Of a stretch of DNA of 64,000 nt, positions 22,875-33,976 are shown in pieces. Origin of the DNA: Opisthorchis felineus. Lineage: Eukaryota; Platyhelminthes; Trematoda; Opisthorchiida; Opisthorchiidae. The notes beneath the pieces were generated by a model. The model was not told where the DNA came from. It made no database searches and was given only the letters and a program-made list of their open reading frames with translations. The stretch covers positions 1,504,603-1,568,602 of the forward strand of contig SJOL01006490.1 in assembly GCA_004794785.1 (NCBI GenBank), read 5' to 3'. The stretch's first letter is position 1; each line of letters opens with the position of its first letter. The position numbers and the translations under genes were made by a program.

Positions 22875-25800
22875 GTATGTACTAACGCTGACCTCTAGGA
22901 CAAAATTCAATAGCAGTGCTATCATTAAATCTTAGGAAGGCCGCTTCAGACACGATGGGCGTCCATAAATTCAGTGCACCGAACTGCTGATGTACATTTT
23001 TTATGCGTCAGGCGCACGTGCGCATGAAGTGGAAATCTCGTTCAGCATAAAGGCCTGACATACTTAAGATATCATTTGCCGGTTGGTCTCATGTGCTTTA
23101 GTATAAAGGGCACATAAAGTACCGATCTACACCCAGAAGAAACAACTTACCAATAATAAGGCAATGGTGTTTCCTGATGCACTTGGTTCTTGGGTAGTCG
23201 CCAAAAGCCAAAAGAACTGGAAGGGTGTGGTGGCATGGCGATTCCGTACAAACTACAAGGATGTAATTATTGGGTTTAGGAGATTAATGACAGATGATCG
23301 CTTTTCAAGAATAAAGTATAGAACATACAAATTCTGAACAGAACTAGGCTAAATACTGTCGTTAAGTAGCGGCAAACCACCAGAATTTACGGTATTTGCA
23401 GGAAAAAAGTTTTCAGTTCCAAATGGGAGTGATCTGAGTTTTCCCCCAACTGCGAAACCGTACGTGACTTTGGATGATTTTTCTTTTTACCAAATTTCTA
23501 GCCAGAAAAATGGCTATAGAATTGTATCGATCAAATTTAGATGTGAATTTTTTTGAGAAACAGGAACCTTCAAAGTCATTATAACCTAATTTCAAAGGTA
23601 CCATCTTTGGAAACCGAAATGAATATAACACCTGCTCATACATCTTGAGTTTTCCTTGAGTTACTTGAAGACTTCCGACTACAGTTTTACATCTCGAGTA
23701 AAACAGCTATTCCTTTATGGCCAATGGTTCATCCATTAGAATGGTATACCTAATGGTCGCACAAACAAATACACACCACAGCTTGGAACCTGAATTCGAA
23801 TTTTCCTCTGGAAAGATAAATAAAATGTCCAAAAACCGCTGGACATCATAAAGACCAAAGCGACGTGAGAAAAAGTCCTGTTTAACAGTAGTTTACTTCT
23901 TCCGCGGCTAAGAACAAGGTGGAAAACGGTGAAAATACAGTATATGAAAGTCATGGGATTTGTTTGCATCAAGCAGACTAACAACTAGATACAACCTAAA
24001 ATACCACATAAATCCGTTACCGGATAGCTGCAAAAGTAAGACAATAATTAAACACACAGTATTCGTAGTTTCCGTGCTGTTCGCATAACTGCACATTTTG
24101 GGAACGAAATTGCCGTAAACAACTATGCCATAGAATCAAATCTGGTATGTTTGATATGCACTTCGTAGGTGGTGCTCTTGACATTCTTGGGTGTATTTTA
24201 CCATGTCAAATGATGTTTGTGTATGCCTCTTAGAATTGACTTTACTCATTTCCATCAGAAATGGTCGGATTTCTAAGGGTAGTGAATGGACGGACCCTCC
24301 CTGGGAATATTTTATCTACATAGACTACCTACGTAATTCCCAATCATTCGTCCAAAACACAAAGAGTTGAACAGATTTTGTCGAAAATTGATTGCTTCCT
24401 CACAAGAATCTCCATCTGAATCTGAGAATATTTCCAACGTGTGTGGCGTGAATGCAGTTGTATTCCTTTAGGGTCTAAGGTTTTGGATCGTTACAACAGA
24501 AAACCTCTTCATTTTCCCAAAATTTTTGTCCGGTTCTTTTTTTCCATCTCAGTGAACGGAGACTCACAATGTTTTCAAATTTGCCACGTTTTCTCTATGA
24601 GCGATTTCATCACTTTGGTGGATCCACGCTGCAGTTCGAAGGTTAACAGAATACTGTGGATTCATACAGGTTGTTAACAGTTCATTTGTCAGTTTCCGCT
24701 CTAGCTCAGGACAGTTAAAAGTTTCCACAGTGTGAGTTTGCTACTTACGAAGCAAGCCTGGATCAGCAACCAGGTCCAAGAGTAATTTAGTGGTTTAGTA
24801 ATAGTATAATTAGTAGTTCCCAAGACTTGATCTTGCTCACCTGTAACTGTTGTTGTGGTGCATGCAACGTTTGCGAGTCTTCCTAGGTACATGTATAGCG
24901 TGTCTGGTGCTCATCACGACTGTTTTACACAGTGCGTATGAAAACTGGAAATAAGGTGGGCAACTTCTTCTTCGAGATACACACCAACTAATTCCACTCA
25001 CTTGTATTTGCTTTGCTTGCTTCGCCAACACTACTCAGATTATCGTATCCGTGATTATTTAAACTCTGACTGACTTGGATTTACATTCGTCAGCAGCTTC
25101 AATAGTTACTACATCATCAAATGTCAGACCTTTAGTTGAAGTGTTTTCTCATGGGCTCAACATGCACGTTATAAGACAATGGTTCTCAACTAAATTAGGT
25201 CGTGGGAAGAAGGCCATATTTCTGGAAGTGGATCTATTTATTGTATTTGATCTAACGTCCTTAGTAATTCTATGTTATTGTTTTGCTCCTTCGGCGCCTT
25301 GTCTCCCCTAATTCCATCCGTATTTGATGACAGTTGCAGCTGGGGCTGTGTGGGTCGGTAGTGATAGGCACTTTTCATTGTTTTGAAAACTCAAAAGAGC
25401 ATTGGTATCCACTTAAAGAGGTAGCTTGATGGAGACCGCTTGTATAAGATGTCCCTGAAATAACAGACTCAAGTGTCCCTACTACACGTTCTAGGTTGTG
25501 TGCACGTTTAACGTGCGCTGAGCCTAGACGTTTATGGTGGCTTGAGACATTCGGTGGTCACGTCTTAAAAAAACAGAAACAGTTCCGTGTTTACTATCAG
25601 TTCGCAAGCGTGCGCGGAACAGTCGTATCTGTCGAGAAAGCGAAATGCCAGGGGAAAATTGTGACAGAATATCGTGCACTCAGGCTTGAATTGAAGCTGC
25701 GTGGTCCATAGCACAGTGAGATAATTGCTCAGTTTGACAGGCAACAGAAGCTGATCTTGCTACACTCAGTTTCGTGCGCAAGGGATGCTTTCTTTATCGT

Positions 25801-28800
25801 GCTATCGTTGGTCGCGCTACCCGCCACACCTGTTAAATGTGGTTTTCGAATCGCGTTCTTGTTAAATTCGGTGTAGGAAAGCCCACTTTATTCACTGTAG
25901 CCATTATTCATCCCGCTGCAAGTTTCATCGACCGTTAGTTTAGTGCTTGTATTACTCAATGTGAAAAAATGTCCACTTGGTTTGATCTTAATTCACCCTT
26001 GTTGATCAAAATGAAGCCAGTGATAGCGACCATTATGCTTTGAGGCCTTTACTGCACTCGAAATTGAAGAAGTTAGAGAAGACGGTATGCATGCTTTTAT
26101 CGGCCTACAGGACTGAAAATTAGGTCGATCAACATCCGTTACGAACTTAACTAGGAGAGTTCAATTGTCCCACGTTATTTTCAACAACGTTTTACTGCAG
26201 TTTCTTTTATAACTTGTTGTTTAGACAGCTTGAGTCTTGCGCAAAAAGAGGAGTACTTTTTGGTTTACCCTGTGGGTCTCAAAGTAGAGGTTATGACCCT
26301 ATTATCAATGATGTCGGCTGTGCCTTTGTACTCTCGCCTCCCATATTTTCATGCCACTGAGGGATGAAACCAGAGAAACGAAGCAAACTTGCAGGCACGA
26401 AGCATCGCGCCCAGTACCTTTCTGAGTACTGTTCAAATCTTCCTGAGTCTGATTATAACTCCTCCACTGACATAGCTTTCATAGCGGGCAAATTAGTTTG
26501 GGGTTACATTGGTGAGACCGAAATAACCTAATGATAGTAACTTGCTGTTTCTACTCACTACTTATGAGCGATTTTTGCATTGATTGAAATATTTTGTCTT
26601 TTTATAAATAATTTGACGTAATTATTATCCTCCGCTGTGCACCGGAGGGACAGGAGACAATGAAAAACACATTTTTGACATCGCCCTAAACACAGTAGGC
26701 ATATACTTATTCGTTTTCTGTAATCGATCGTCAGCTCACATCAGTACGTTTTCTACGGAACTGTGCTGAATACTTTCACAATGTGGCAATTGCATTCCCT
26801 TTGGTGGAGGAAGCGGACTGGTTTGTAGAAACAGAGGACCATCACGTTCTAAATTGATGTGAATCTTGGTCCAGCGAGCTGATGACGCATTCACACAATG
26901 TTGCTACTATTGATTAGTGGCTGATTTTTATAACTTGGAAGTTCAAATCCTGAGACTTCACTTAGTGTTAGGAGTATATTCGAGCTTTGTACCTGAGCCG
27001 ACTGGTCTACGGTTATGAAAACCTAGAATCAGAAGTCTGAGGCTGTTCCCCATGAGTCACATACTCGGTCAATATGCTCCCGGCTGTACGTTGTATGTTG
27101 TAAGCAGGACAGAGGACCTAATGTGGCTGAGCCATTCAGGTCTCTATCACATTTTTTCTTTGAACGTCTGGTAAAGATTCATACCCGTGGCTAAGGTACC
27201 ATTATTTGAGCCCCGAGGACAAAATACGGTAGCCTTTAAGCCACAGTCATGTTCTTCTGAGCACACCGTGTTTTCCATATCAGGCATATTTTCCGGTTGT
27301 GCCAAGTGCACTCGTTGACATGTGATCAACCCCTCCATGGTCTCTCTACCATCATCTGGCGAGTCTCATTTTGGAAGGATGGGGATCGCACTTACATTTC
27401 CTCCTTAATGTATAAACTAAGTTAAACCAGAAATGCTTATTTAGAATAAATATGGAAATGAGTTACAATTTGCTAGGAACGGAATTTCTCAAAGGGTTTG
27501 AAGAAACTAGCACGTTTTCATAGGTATCTTTAGGCAGCGAAACACTAATTCTGATCTGTTTTTACAGATCCCCATTGGCGAACTGCATAATTTTTATGCT
27601 TTCAGCGCCCCATTCGCAACGTATTCTGTAGGACATTTTCCCGTTTCTTTGATTTTTTTGTAATTTGAAGGCAGTTCTAAGCGTCTACAAGAAACGCACG
27701 GAATTAAAAAATGACGGTCATAGCAATAGGTGAGATTGGTTCAACTAAATTCAAGTGGGTTTATTTGCAATAGATATTCCAACTTATACTGGATTTTTCG
27801 CTCTAGCGATTGACTCTATCAAGCATTCACTCGGTGCTGATTCGTTTTGACGACTGCTCACAGATTCTGAATTGATGTTTGGAAACCGTGTGCCAAAGGT
27901 ACTTTTTTTATACACCAGATTTGATTGCAACCTCTTCAGTGCTGTGTGTCATGCTCAAGTTCTTAAAGTGCTAACGTTTTCATGGGTCACCTGATCCACT
28001 CATGGTAGACTGAATAAAGGATTCAATTTCTCTGCCGCCGGATGGCTTAGAAGCAGCTTACGACTGACTTATCCGTATGGGGTTTGTGAAACACAAGGTA
28101 AGCCTATTTTCCATGTAGACAAGTACGCAAAATTTCATAAAATTCCAGATTATTCCACTTGGTTTCTTCGAATCGGATTTACAGAAATGAACTGGTTTTA
28201 TTTATCCCGGCCTTAGTCGAGTGAGCAGCCTGTTACAACACAGAAAATTGCACCGCTGAAAACGTACGCAATTAGCTCCCAAAACAGTGAGAGTAGAAGT
28301 TAAATTTCTTTCACAATTTAAATGGGCCATGGACAGTCAAACTAGAAGAGAAACGAGTTATCTGTAATATCCGCACATTTCAATAGAATATTGTAGTAAG
28401 ACGCTTTTGACTGAACGTAACTAGTATGGATCCGAGCCAAGAATGACGTCGAATACGACATTCCATCACATAAATCAGACTGGCAACACTGTAGTGTTCA
28501 CAGACAGAAATTAGACTACAATAGACCCAAGTATGTTAAACCATTGGTTCCTCTCATGGAGAGATGTATAAAGAAACACACGTGCAAGTATTTTTATCCC
28601 ATTTGTTACGAAATGGTGATGAAGTATTAGCCGGAGCAAGCTGAACGAGTGTTAGTTATTGCTGGGACAATTTACTTGGTGACAATGAACCCTCCGTTCA
28701 GCGCCCGTGAATACACTTGCTAAAATATCGCCCCACTAGAGCAGAGGATGCAGCGAACGGTAGAAATGACAGCCTCTCTATGGATAAAATGTTTACTTAG

Positions 28801-29645
28801 TACAGCAGTTATCTGTGTTCCTCAATGTTATACGACAAACCGTTTAGGTGGCATGAAGAGACGGATTGGCGCGAAATGTTTTGATGGCTGTTACTACTCA
28901 TATTATATGGGGACAAAGAAGTAAAGTGACGAGACTAAAAAAACTCCCCCGCCACAGAATGATGGTCCCCGTGGATACACCATAGTGGCCTTACTGCCCA
29001 ATACTGTATTTTCCATTCGTCAGATCTTATTCAGTAGACGTACGCTGCTAAGTCAGAGCAGTCAAATCGTGTTGAGTGAACTCCAAGTTTTGCTAGGAAA
29101 GAAGGTATGTGCGTGGCACTGCTCTCTCTCGAAACTGCTTTATTAAGGTTTTACTGGTTGAAAATGAGCCCATCGTAAATTCAGAAAATGTAAAATACCC
29201 TCATTCTTCAAAGGAAACTTGCACGCTTTTTCTCGTTCTTAAGAGTTATGTTTTAGTCTGATTAAGAAATGTTTTTAATAAATACAATATTAAGCTCAGA
29301 CGAAGAGTCTTTCATAGTGAGAATGACAGAAAATCGATGGGTTTTTTGGTGAACCCGTACAACAGACGACATTCATGAAAACAATGTGCGTGCGAGCAAC
29401 CGAGACAAACTTCGCTCGTGATGAGCAACTAGCATATGCCAGTGATTGAATCCGGAAGCTGTTGACAGAGCAAACGGTCTGAGAATAGTATTTTCGTATT
29501 GACTGAATCACTTAGTAGGGCTTGTGTTGACGACGCCAACTGCCAGAATGTTAGTTCGATCAGGGTATCCAGAGTCTTAGTCCGAGTATTCCGGTTAGTC
29601 CATGCTAAATGCGAAAGAACTTGACTTAGGTTCGAATTTTATTAG
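22875..29645. other. no gene recognised
   Basis: This is long, moderately AT-rich DNA. Open frames (for example 23413-23643 minus, 25496-25711 plus, 27147-27338 minus) are short and unrecognised. Isolated B-box-like words occur at 26940-26950 and 29629-29640 without an A box. I cannot support any exon here. Confidence 0.45.
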
Positions 29646-29903
29646 GGCTTATCGGAAATGCACATTTTTGACATACCTGTATCCGAACTTCAGGCCCCGG
29701 TATGTAAGACGAAGCTGAACTCAAGCGTTCAAAACACATCTAACGTGAATTTTAGTTTGGGTAGCACTGCCGATGATTCTCAACCGGAAGAAACAGCCGA
29801 AGTCTGTTTCTCCTCATTCAGAATAGATGGGCTTCACAGACAGGACCAAATCTTTGTTGAATTTCACATAAATCAGCTGCGAATATCAACCCAAAAACGA
29901 TAG
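29646..29903 (+). CDS. candidate coding exon, unrecognised
   Basis: A possible acceptor (TTCGAATTTTATTAG) opens a phase-0 frame of 85 codons ending at TAG 29901-29903. The composition is acidic and polar, as in real protein (SVQNTSNVNFSLGSTADDS, QPEETAEVCFSSF, QDQIFVEFHINQL). A consensus donor (CCCG/GTATGTAAG at 29700) inside the frame would instead make an 18-codon exon, 29646-29699. No domain is recognised. Confidence 0.28.
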   Translation, partial: GLSEMHIFDIPVSELQAPVCKTKLNSSVQNTSNVNFSLGSTADDSQPEETAEVCFSSFRIDGLHRQDQIFVEFHINQLRISTQKR

Positions 29904-30408
29904 CTCTAGCTAATTCCATCTATGTGAGATTTGTCTGGTTTTGCTGGCAAATTATCTAGAGCTTCTCTGTAGATTGGTGTGCATCACATTCTTATCTGTA
30001 ATTACGAACCAGACAATTAGAGGCATCAAATTTTCTTTTTTTTCCTGGTCGCCAAACTTGCTGCCTGATAACCACCTGGTAAAATGAGATCGTAAAACTC
30101 TGACAGATCGTCGGTACAACCGTCAGAGCACATTTTCCTCCTGCAAATGAAGCACATCTTCATTTCTTATTCTTTCCAGTTTATTCGTGTGACAAATCCT
30201 CAATCCTATAACTTTCCGCAAAAACTTCCATTCCTGCGGGTTACGGGGCTAGTGAATACCTTAATGATCACGAGCTTTTCTTCTTGTGATTCAAGTTCCG
30301 TTTTTTCAGCATTTAAGCCCAAGTTACTTGAGTGAGGTGTTTCTTGCAGCTAATCTCCATCAGCTGGGCACCTAGTGGACCCAATTTCTTCGGCTTTCAA
30401 GACTGACT

Positions 30409-30490
30409 GTGGTAGCAGCTACCACTGAGTAAGTGGTCATCGAGTACTTCGATGGGCTGCAAGCCCTTACCGTTCAGCTCTCCCAGAGAG
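30409..30490 (+). other. run of five adjacent short hairpins, candidate structured RNA or repeat
   Basis: Perfect inverted repeats follow one another almost without gap: GTGGTAGC/GCTACCAC (30409-30425), ACCACT/AGTGGT (30421-30437, sharing bases with the first), CATCGA/TCGATG (30438-30454), GGGCT/AGCCC (30454-30466) and CTCTC/GAGAG (30478-30490). I do not know a family for it. A TTCGCGTTCGAAG word follows at about 30520. Confidence 0.5.
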
Positions 30491-33400
30491 GACCTAGCCG
30501 TAATCACACATCTCAAACATTCGCGTTCGAAGTAGTTGCCAAGCCGCCTAATAAGTGTGAATGCCAAGAGCTACGAAGTGGAGTGGTGGGAAGTCTGGAC
30601 TAATTTGAGCTCTACGTAACCACTTAACTGTTATGCCACCAATGTTTCCAACAAAGTTGTTTTTAGTCTTCCAACCTAAATAATAATGTGTGTGGAAACA
30701 AAACATCACGAAATTTTAAAGGCTTTGCTACACGCACTGGTCTATAAAATGTGTTCATAATGTTTATGACATGTTTTAAATCCCAGGAGATACGTCAAGC
30801 AAAGTGGGAATCCAGACATAGCTTTTGTTATGAGCTAGTGAATGTTGCTTTTGTGTCCTTATCTATCTGAGCAATGATAATTCTTAGACTAATGCAAGAA
30901 ATACGAGGATTTCGGAATAATAAGATATTAATATTTCACCTTGTACGTCACTTGCCGGTTCACCTCCAGATCCGTTGGATGGTGCATTATCAGAGCGCGG
31001 GCCGAAAATAAGCATCCTCACAGCTCACCAATCCAAGCGATGAAGGAATAAATTCTAAGCTGCGTAATTCCTCTATCAGTCCCAAAACGTTGATGACCCA
31101 CCAGCAACCGAATTTTCTCCATTAATAGCTTCTGTGTCTTATTGCAAGTGTGAATCCGAAGTTGCTGTCCAGGGTATCTGATCGAGAGGTTTTGGCTATT
31201 TATACAAAAACATCTACATCAGGTGTCACCAAGTTGTATTAGTGATCATTCTGGTTTAGATGCGGATCAATTTCGGACATCTTTCAGTTACCCTTTCAAA
31301 TGTGAAAAATCAATGCAACCCCTTTCGCGTTGATACTTACAGGCATTTTTTGACGATAAAATTTCCGTTATGAATTTGAAAGAAACTTGAAGTGTGTCAA
31401 TAATTATTTGAGGATGGCTCGTATTGAACTCGGGTCTCCACATTGGAGGTCGAGAATCTGGCTTATGATCCAAAACGTTTCGTAACCGTGTAAGCACTTT
31501 GGCTCTACATGGAATTACGTAGAGTAACCCGCGGCGATACTTGGTAGGTTTTTGTGGACATCCCAAAAATCTAAGCGGAGGCCTATTGGAGTTGCCGGTC
31601 TACACAGAACCTCAAGTGAGACTATCGGTGTGCAAGCATCCGGTTTTCAACGCTCCGTTCTAGTCACTGCCAAAGACGAGGTTCGACCAACCTCAGTTGT
31701 TGCTGAGACAATCATAAACAGAGCGAATATATCTGAACAACCAATGAAGCACGCAAAGAACAGTGAACAATGTTAGCTATAACCTAATAATATCGGACTG
31801 AGATTTTCTTGATGTGAAACGATTGCTAGCTCATCATTCTCCGGACACGCGAAACGTTTTTCCATGATGAAATGTAGTTAGCCGTGGAACGAGTTAGAGC
31901 AAAATTCCCACATCCTGCAGCAAGCAGTTTCTGGGTGAGTTTGAATTGTAATGGAGCACATTCGAACCACTCTGAGAGAATACTCACCTGATTTCTTAAT
32001 ATAGCAGAGTTTTTTGAAGACACTTGCTCTAATCTTCGGCTAGATAGTGTTAACTTTTGACTTCCGGTAATGAACACATTTGCGCAAATCTATTCGTCAC
32101 TGCAAGCGTCTGATTTCGCTTGTCGAGAACCCGAAGTAAATCCTGTTTTCAGTAAAATGTTTGTTGCCAACTTATCGAGTGTTGTCGTAGGACTCGAAAG
32201 AACAATGAGTTGAGTTCTTCTCAGAATTTTTAAGGTGATTTTGGTTTCTCAAACTCCCCTCGAAGAAGTCCATCTTAGCATTTGAACCAGAAATTTGTTG
32301 CGCATACACTGCCAGACATCGGGATGAAGCGCAGTAAAAAACTGACGGAAAATTAGGATTTGCTGAAATATTTATTAGGTGAGTGATAAGATAGGCGTAT
32401 TATTGAAACTCACTTCAAGGTTTATTTTCCGGGTAAATGTTTCTATTCCTTCAGTATGTGGTTTTTGAGATTGCGAATAATGTCAACTGATATTCAGTGA
32501 GGTAATTGGCAATCTGGAGATCAAAATCGAAGGCGCTGGGGAATAATACAGAGCATGGTTAATTGACTCGTCACAATTACCAGGGGTTGATGCCAGTAAA
32601 TGGATAATATTCATCTGTGCCAATTGCAAAGGTGCATCAAGAAAAGCGGCTTGTTAGCCGGAAGCACATGGCAGAATGCTGCCTGTAAAGTGAATTTAAT
32701 GCAAAAAAGGAACGGAAGTTTTTTCAAAAGACAAGATACCGAATGCCAGAACTTATCCCTTTTTCAGCATAAAGAAGATTGGCAACAGCTGGTTTCATTC
32801 GTTTTCTCATGAAATATCTTGTGTTACGGAATAAATTGGTATGGGGTTAGATGATATGTTCAACTGAAAGCAAACTAAAATCTTGTGAACATTCATATAT
32901 GTAGGCGTCTGCAAAATACATATTTAGAGTTCAGTTTAAAAAAATAAGGGCAGCCTTAGAAGAACTAGTTCAACTGAGCCTGTCTTTTAAATCTAGCGGA
33001 TGATGACAACTAGTTGAATGTGATAAGGTTGCCAACCTTAAGATTTGAGGAGCCTAATTCCAATGAGTACTTTATTCATTTCCAGAGGTGACTTTTAGCG
33101 CTGCTGGTCAGGAAGCGAAGACATTTTGGAATATAGTAATATCTCACCGACAGAACCTCGTTCGGATTCACGGGTTGTCTTTTAGAGACAGTGTTGATAT
33201 TTTCCTGATTCATTGAACACTAATGATGCGAGGTTTTGGGTTACTCCAAGAATTAGTATGCGGGTAAATTTTTGATCTTAGAACGACTTATTGGCGGTGT
33301 AATTATGGATAGTCCAGCCTGTGTAGGGTCCATAAATTTCCGTGAAGCGTTTGTATCAAATCTCTCACATGCAATGAAAAACGCGCATATAATTTTTACA

Positions 33401-33700
33401 TTTGGGGAGGTTTCAGGAGACCGCATAATCAAAATTCAAGCTTCCTAGGCAAGGTATCATAGAAACACCAATGTGTCGTAATGTAGCAAACTAAATTAGA
33501 CGTACCAGAGCTCAAAGTTGGTTTCCTTACCTTGGTCAAACTAAATTCTAAATGCCTTTAGAAGAAAATTTTCAAGATATTTTTAGAAATATTTAACAGA
33601 GAGAGGCCTGATGATGGTTTGCTTGTCTCGCGCGTTATTAGGCTTATAATACATGTAATTTACGGACTGCACTACCCATACGGTTGCTGAAAATTCTTCG
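30491..33700. other. no gene recognised
   Basis: Frame 31552-31776 (plus, 74 codons) is polar and protein-like but without convincing borders. A weak tRNA-like B box lies on the minus strand at 31421-31431. The rest is AT-rich and featureless to my reading. Confidence 0.4.
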
Positions 33701-33750
33701 ACAGCCCACGACCGTTTTCGCCATTTTTGGGGCTCATCAGGCAGGCGCAG
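33701..33750 (-). ncRNA. hammerhead ribozyme, minimal type I, core intact
   Basis: Reading the minus strand: stem I strand GCCTGC (33746-33741), CTGATGA (33740-33734), stem II GCC/GGC closing an A-rich loop (33733-33720), GAAA (33719-33716), a very short stem III, the triplet GTC (33712-33710), and stem I return GTGGGC (33709-33704), which pairs with GCCTGC over six positions (two wobbles). All invariant core bases are present, so cleavage is predicted after 33710. Type I hammerheads with a one- or two-pair stem III are known from the terminal repeats of Penelope-like elements, and a Penelope-like fragment lies at 46 kb. The flanking ORF (33583-33768 minus) is a shadow of this conserved RNA. 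Confidence 0.72.
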
Positions 33751-33834
33751 TCCCCGAGTTTCCGTCAACCTTATGTTCTACTTGAACCCAAATTGGACTG
33801 TTTTCAAGAAATACACTCATTTGCAAATCTATTT

Positions 33835-33976
33835 GGTTTTTTTCGAGGGACTCACCTGGAACCTAGCTGAATCTCTCGTTTGTGATGAGGCGGCCTGGTG
33901 CAGCATATTCAGTTGCATGGAAACACCACAAACGAGAGATTCAGCTGGGTTGTAGGTGAGTCTCCCGCAAAAAACC
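33835..33976. repeat. 50-nt foldback (inverted repeat with 42-nt loop)
   Basis: The left arm 33835-33884 and the reverse complement of the right arm 33927-33976 agree at 44 of 50 positions. The shared inner part is AGCTGAATCTCTCGTTTGTG, and both arms contain GACTCACCT near the outer end, then a run of T. The foldback lies 85 bases upstream (on the minus strand) of the hammerhead, so both probably belong to one retroelement terminal region. As RNA it would form a long stem. Confidence 0.8.

Noticed and set aside
26935..26950. B-box-like GTTCAAATCC, with similar words at 29629-29640 and 31421-31431
   Set aside because: Isolated words without an A box or body similarity. They could be relics but cannot be supported.
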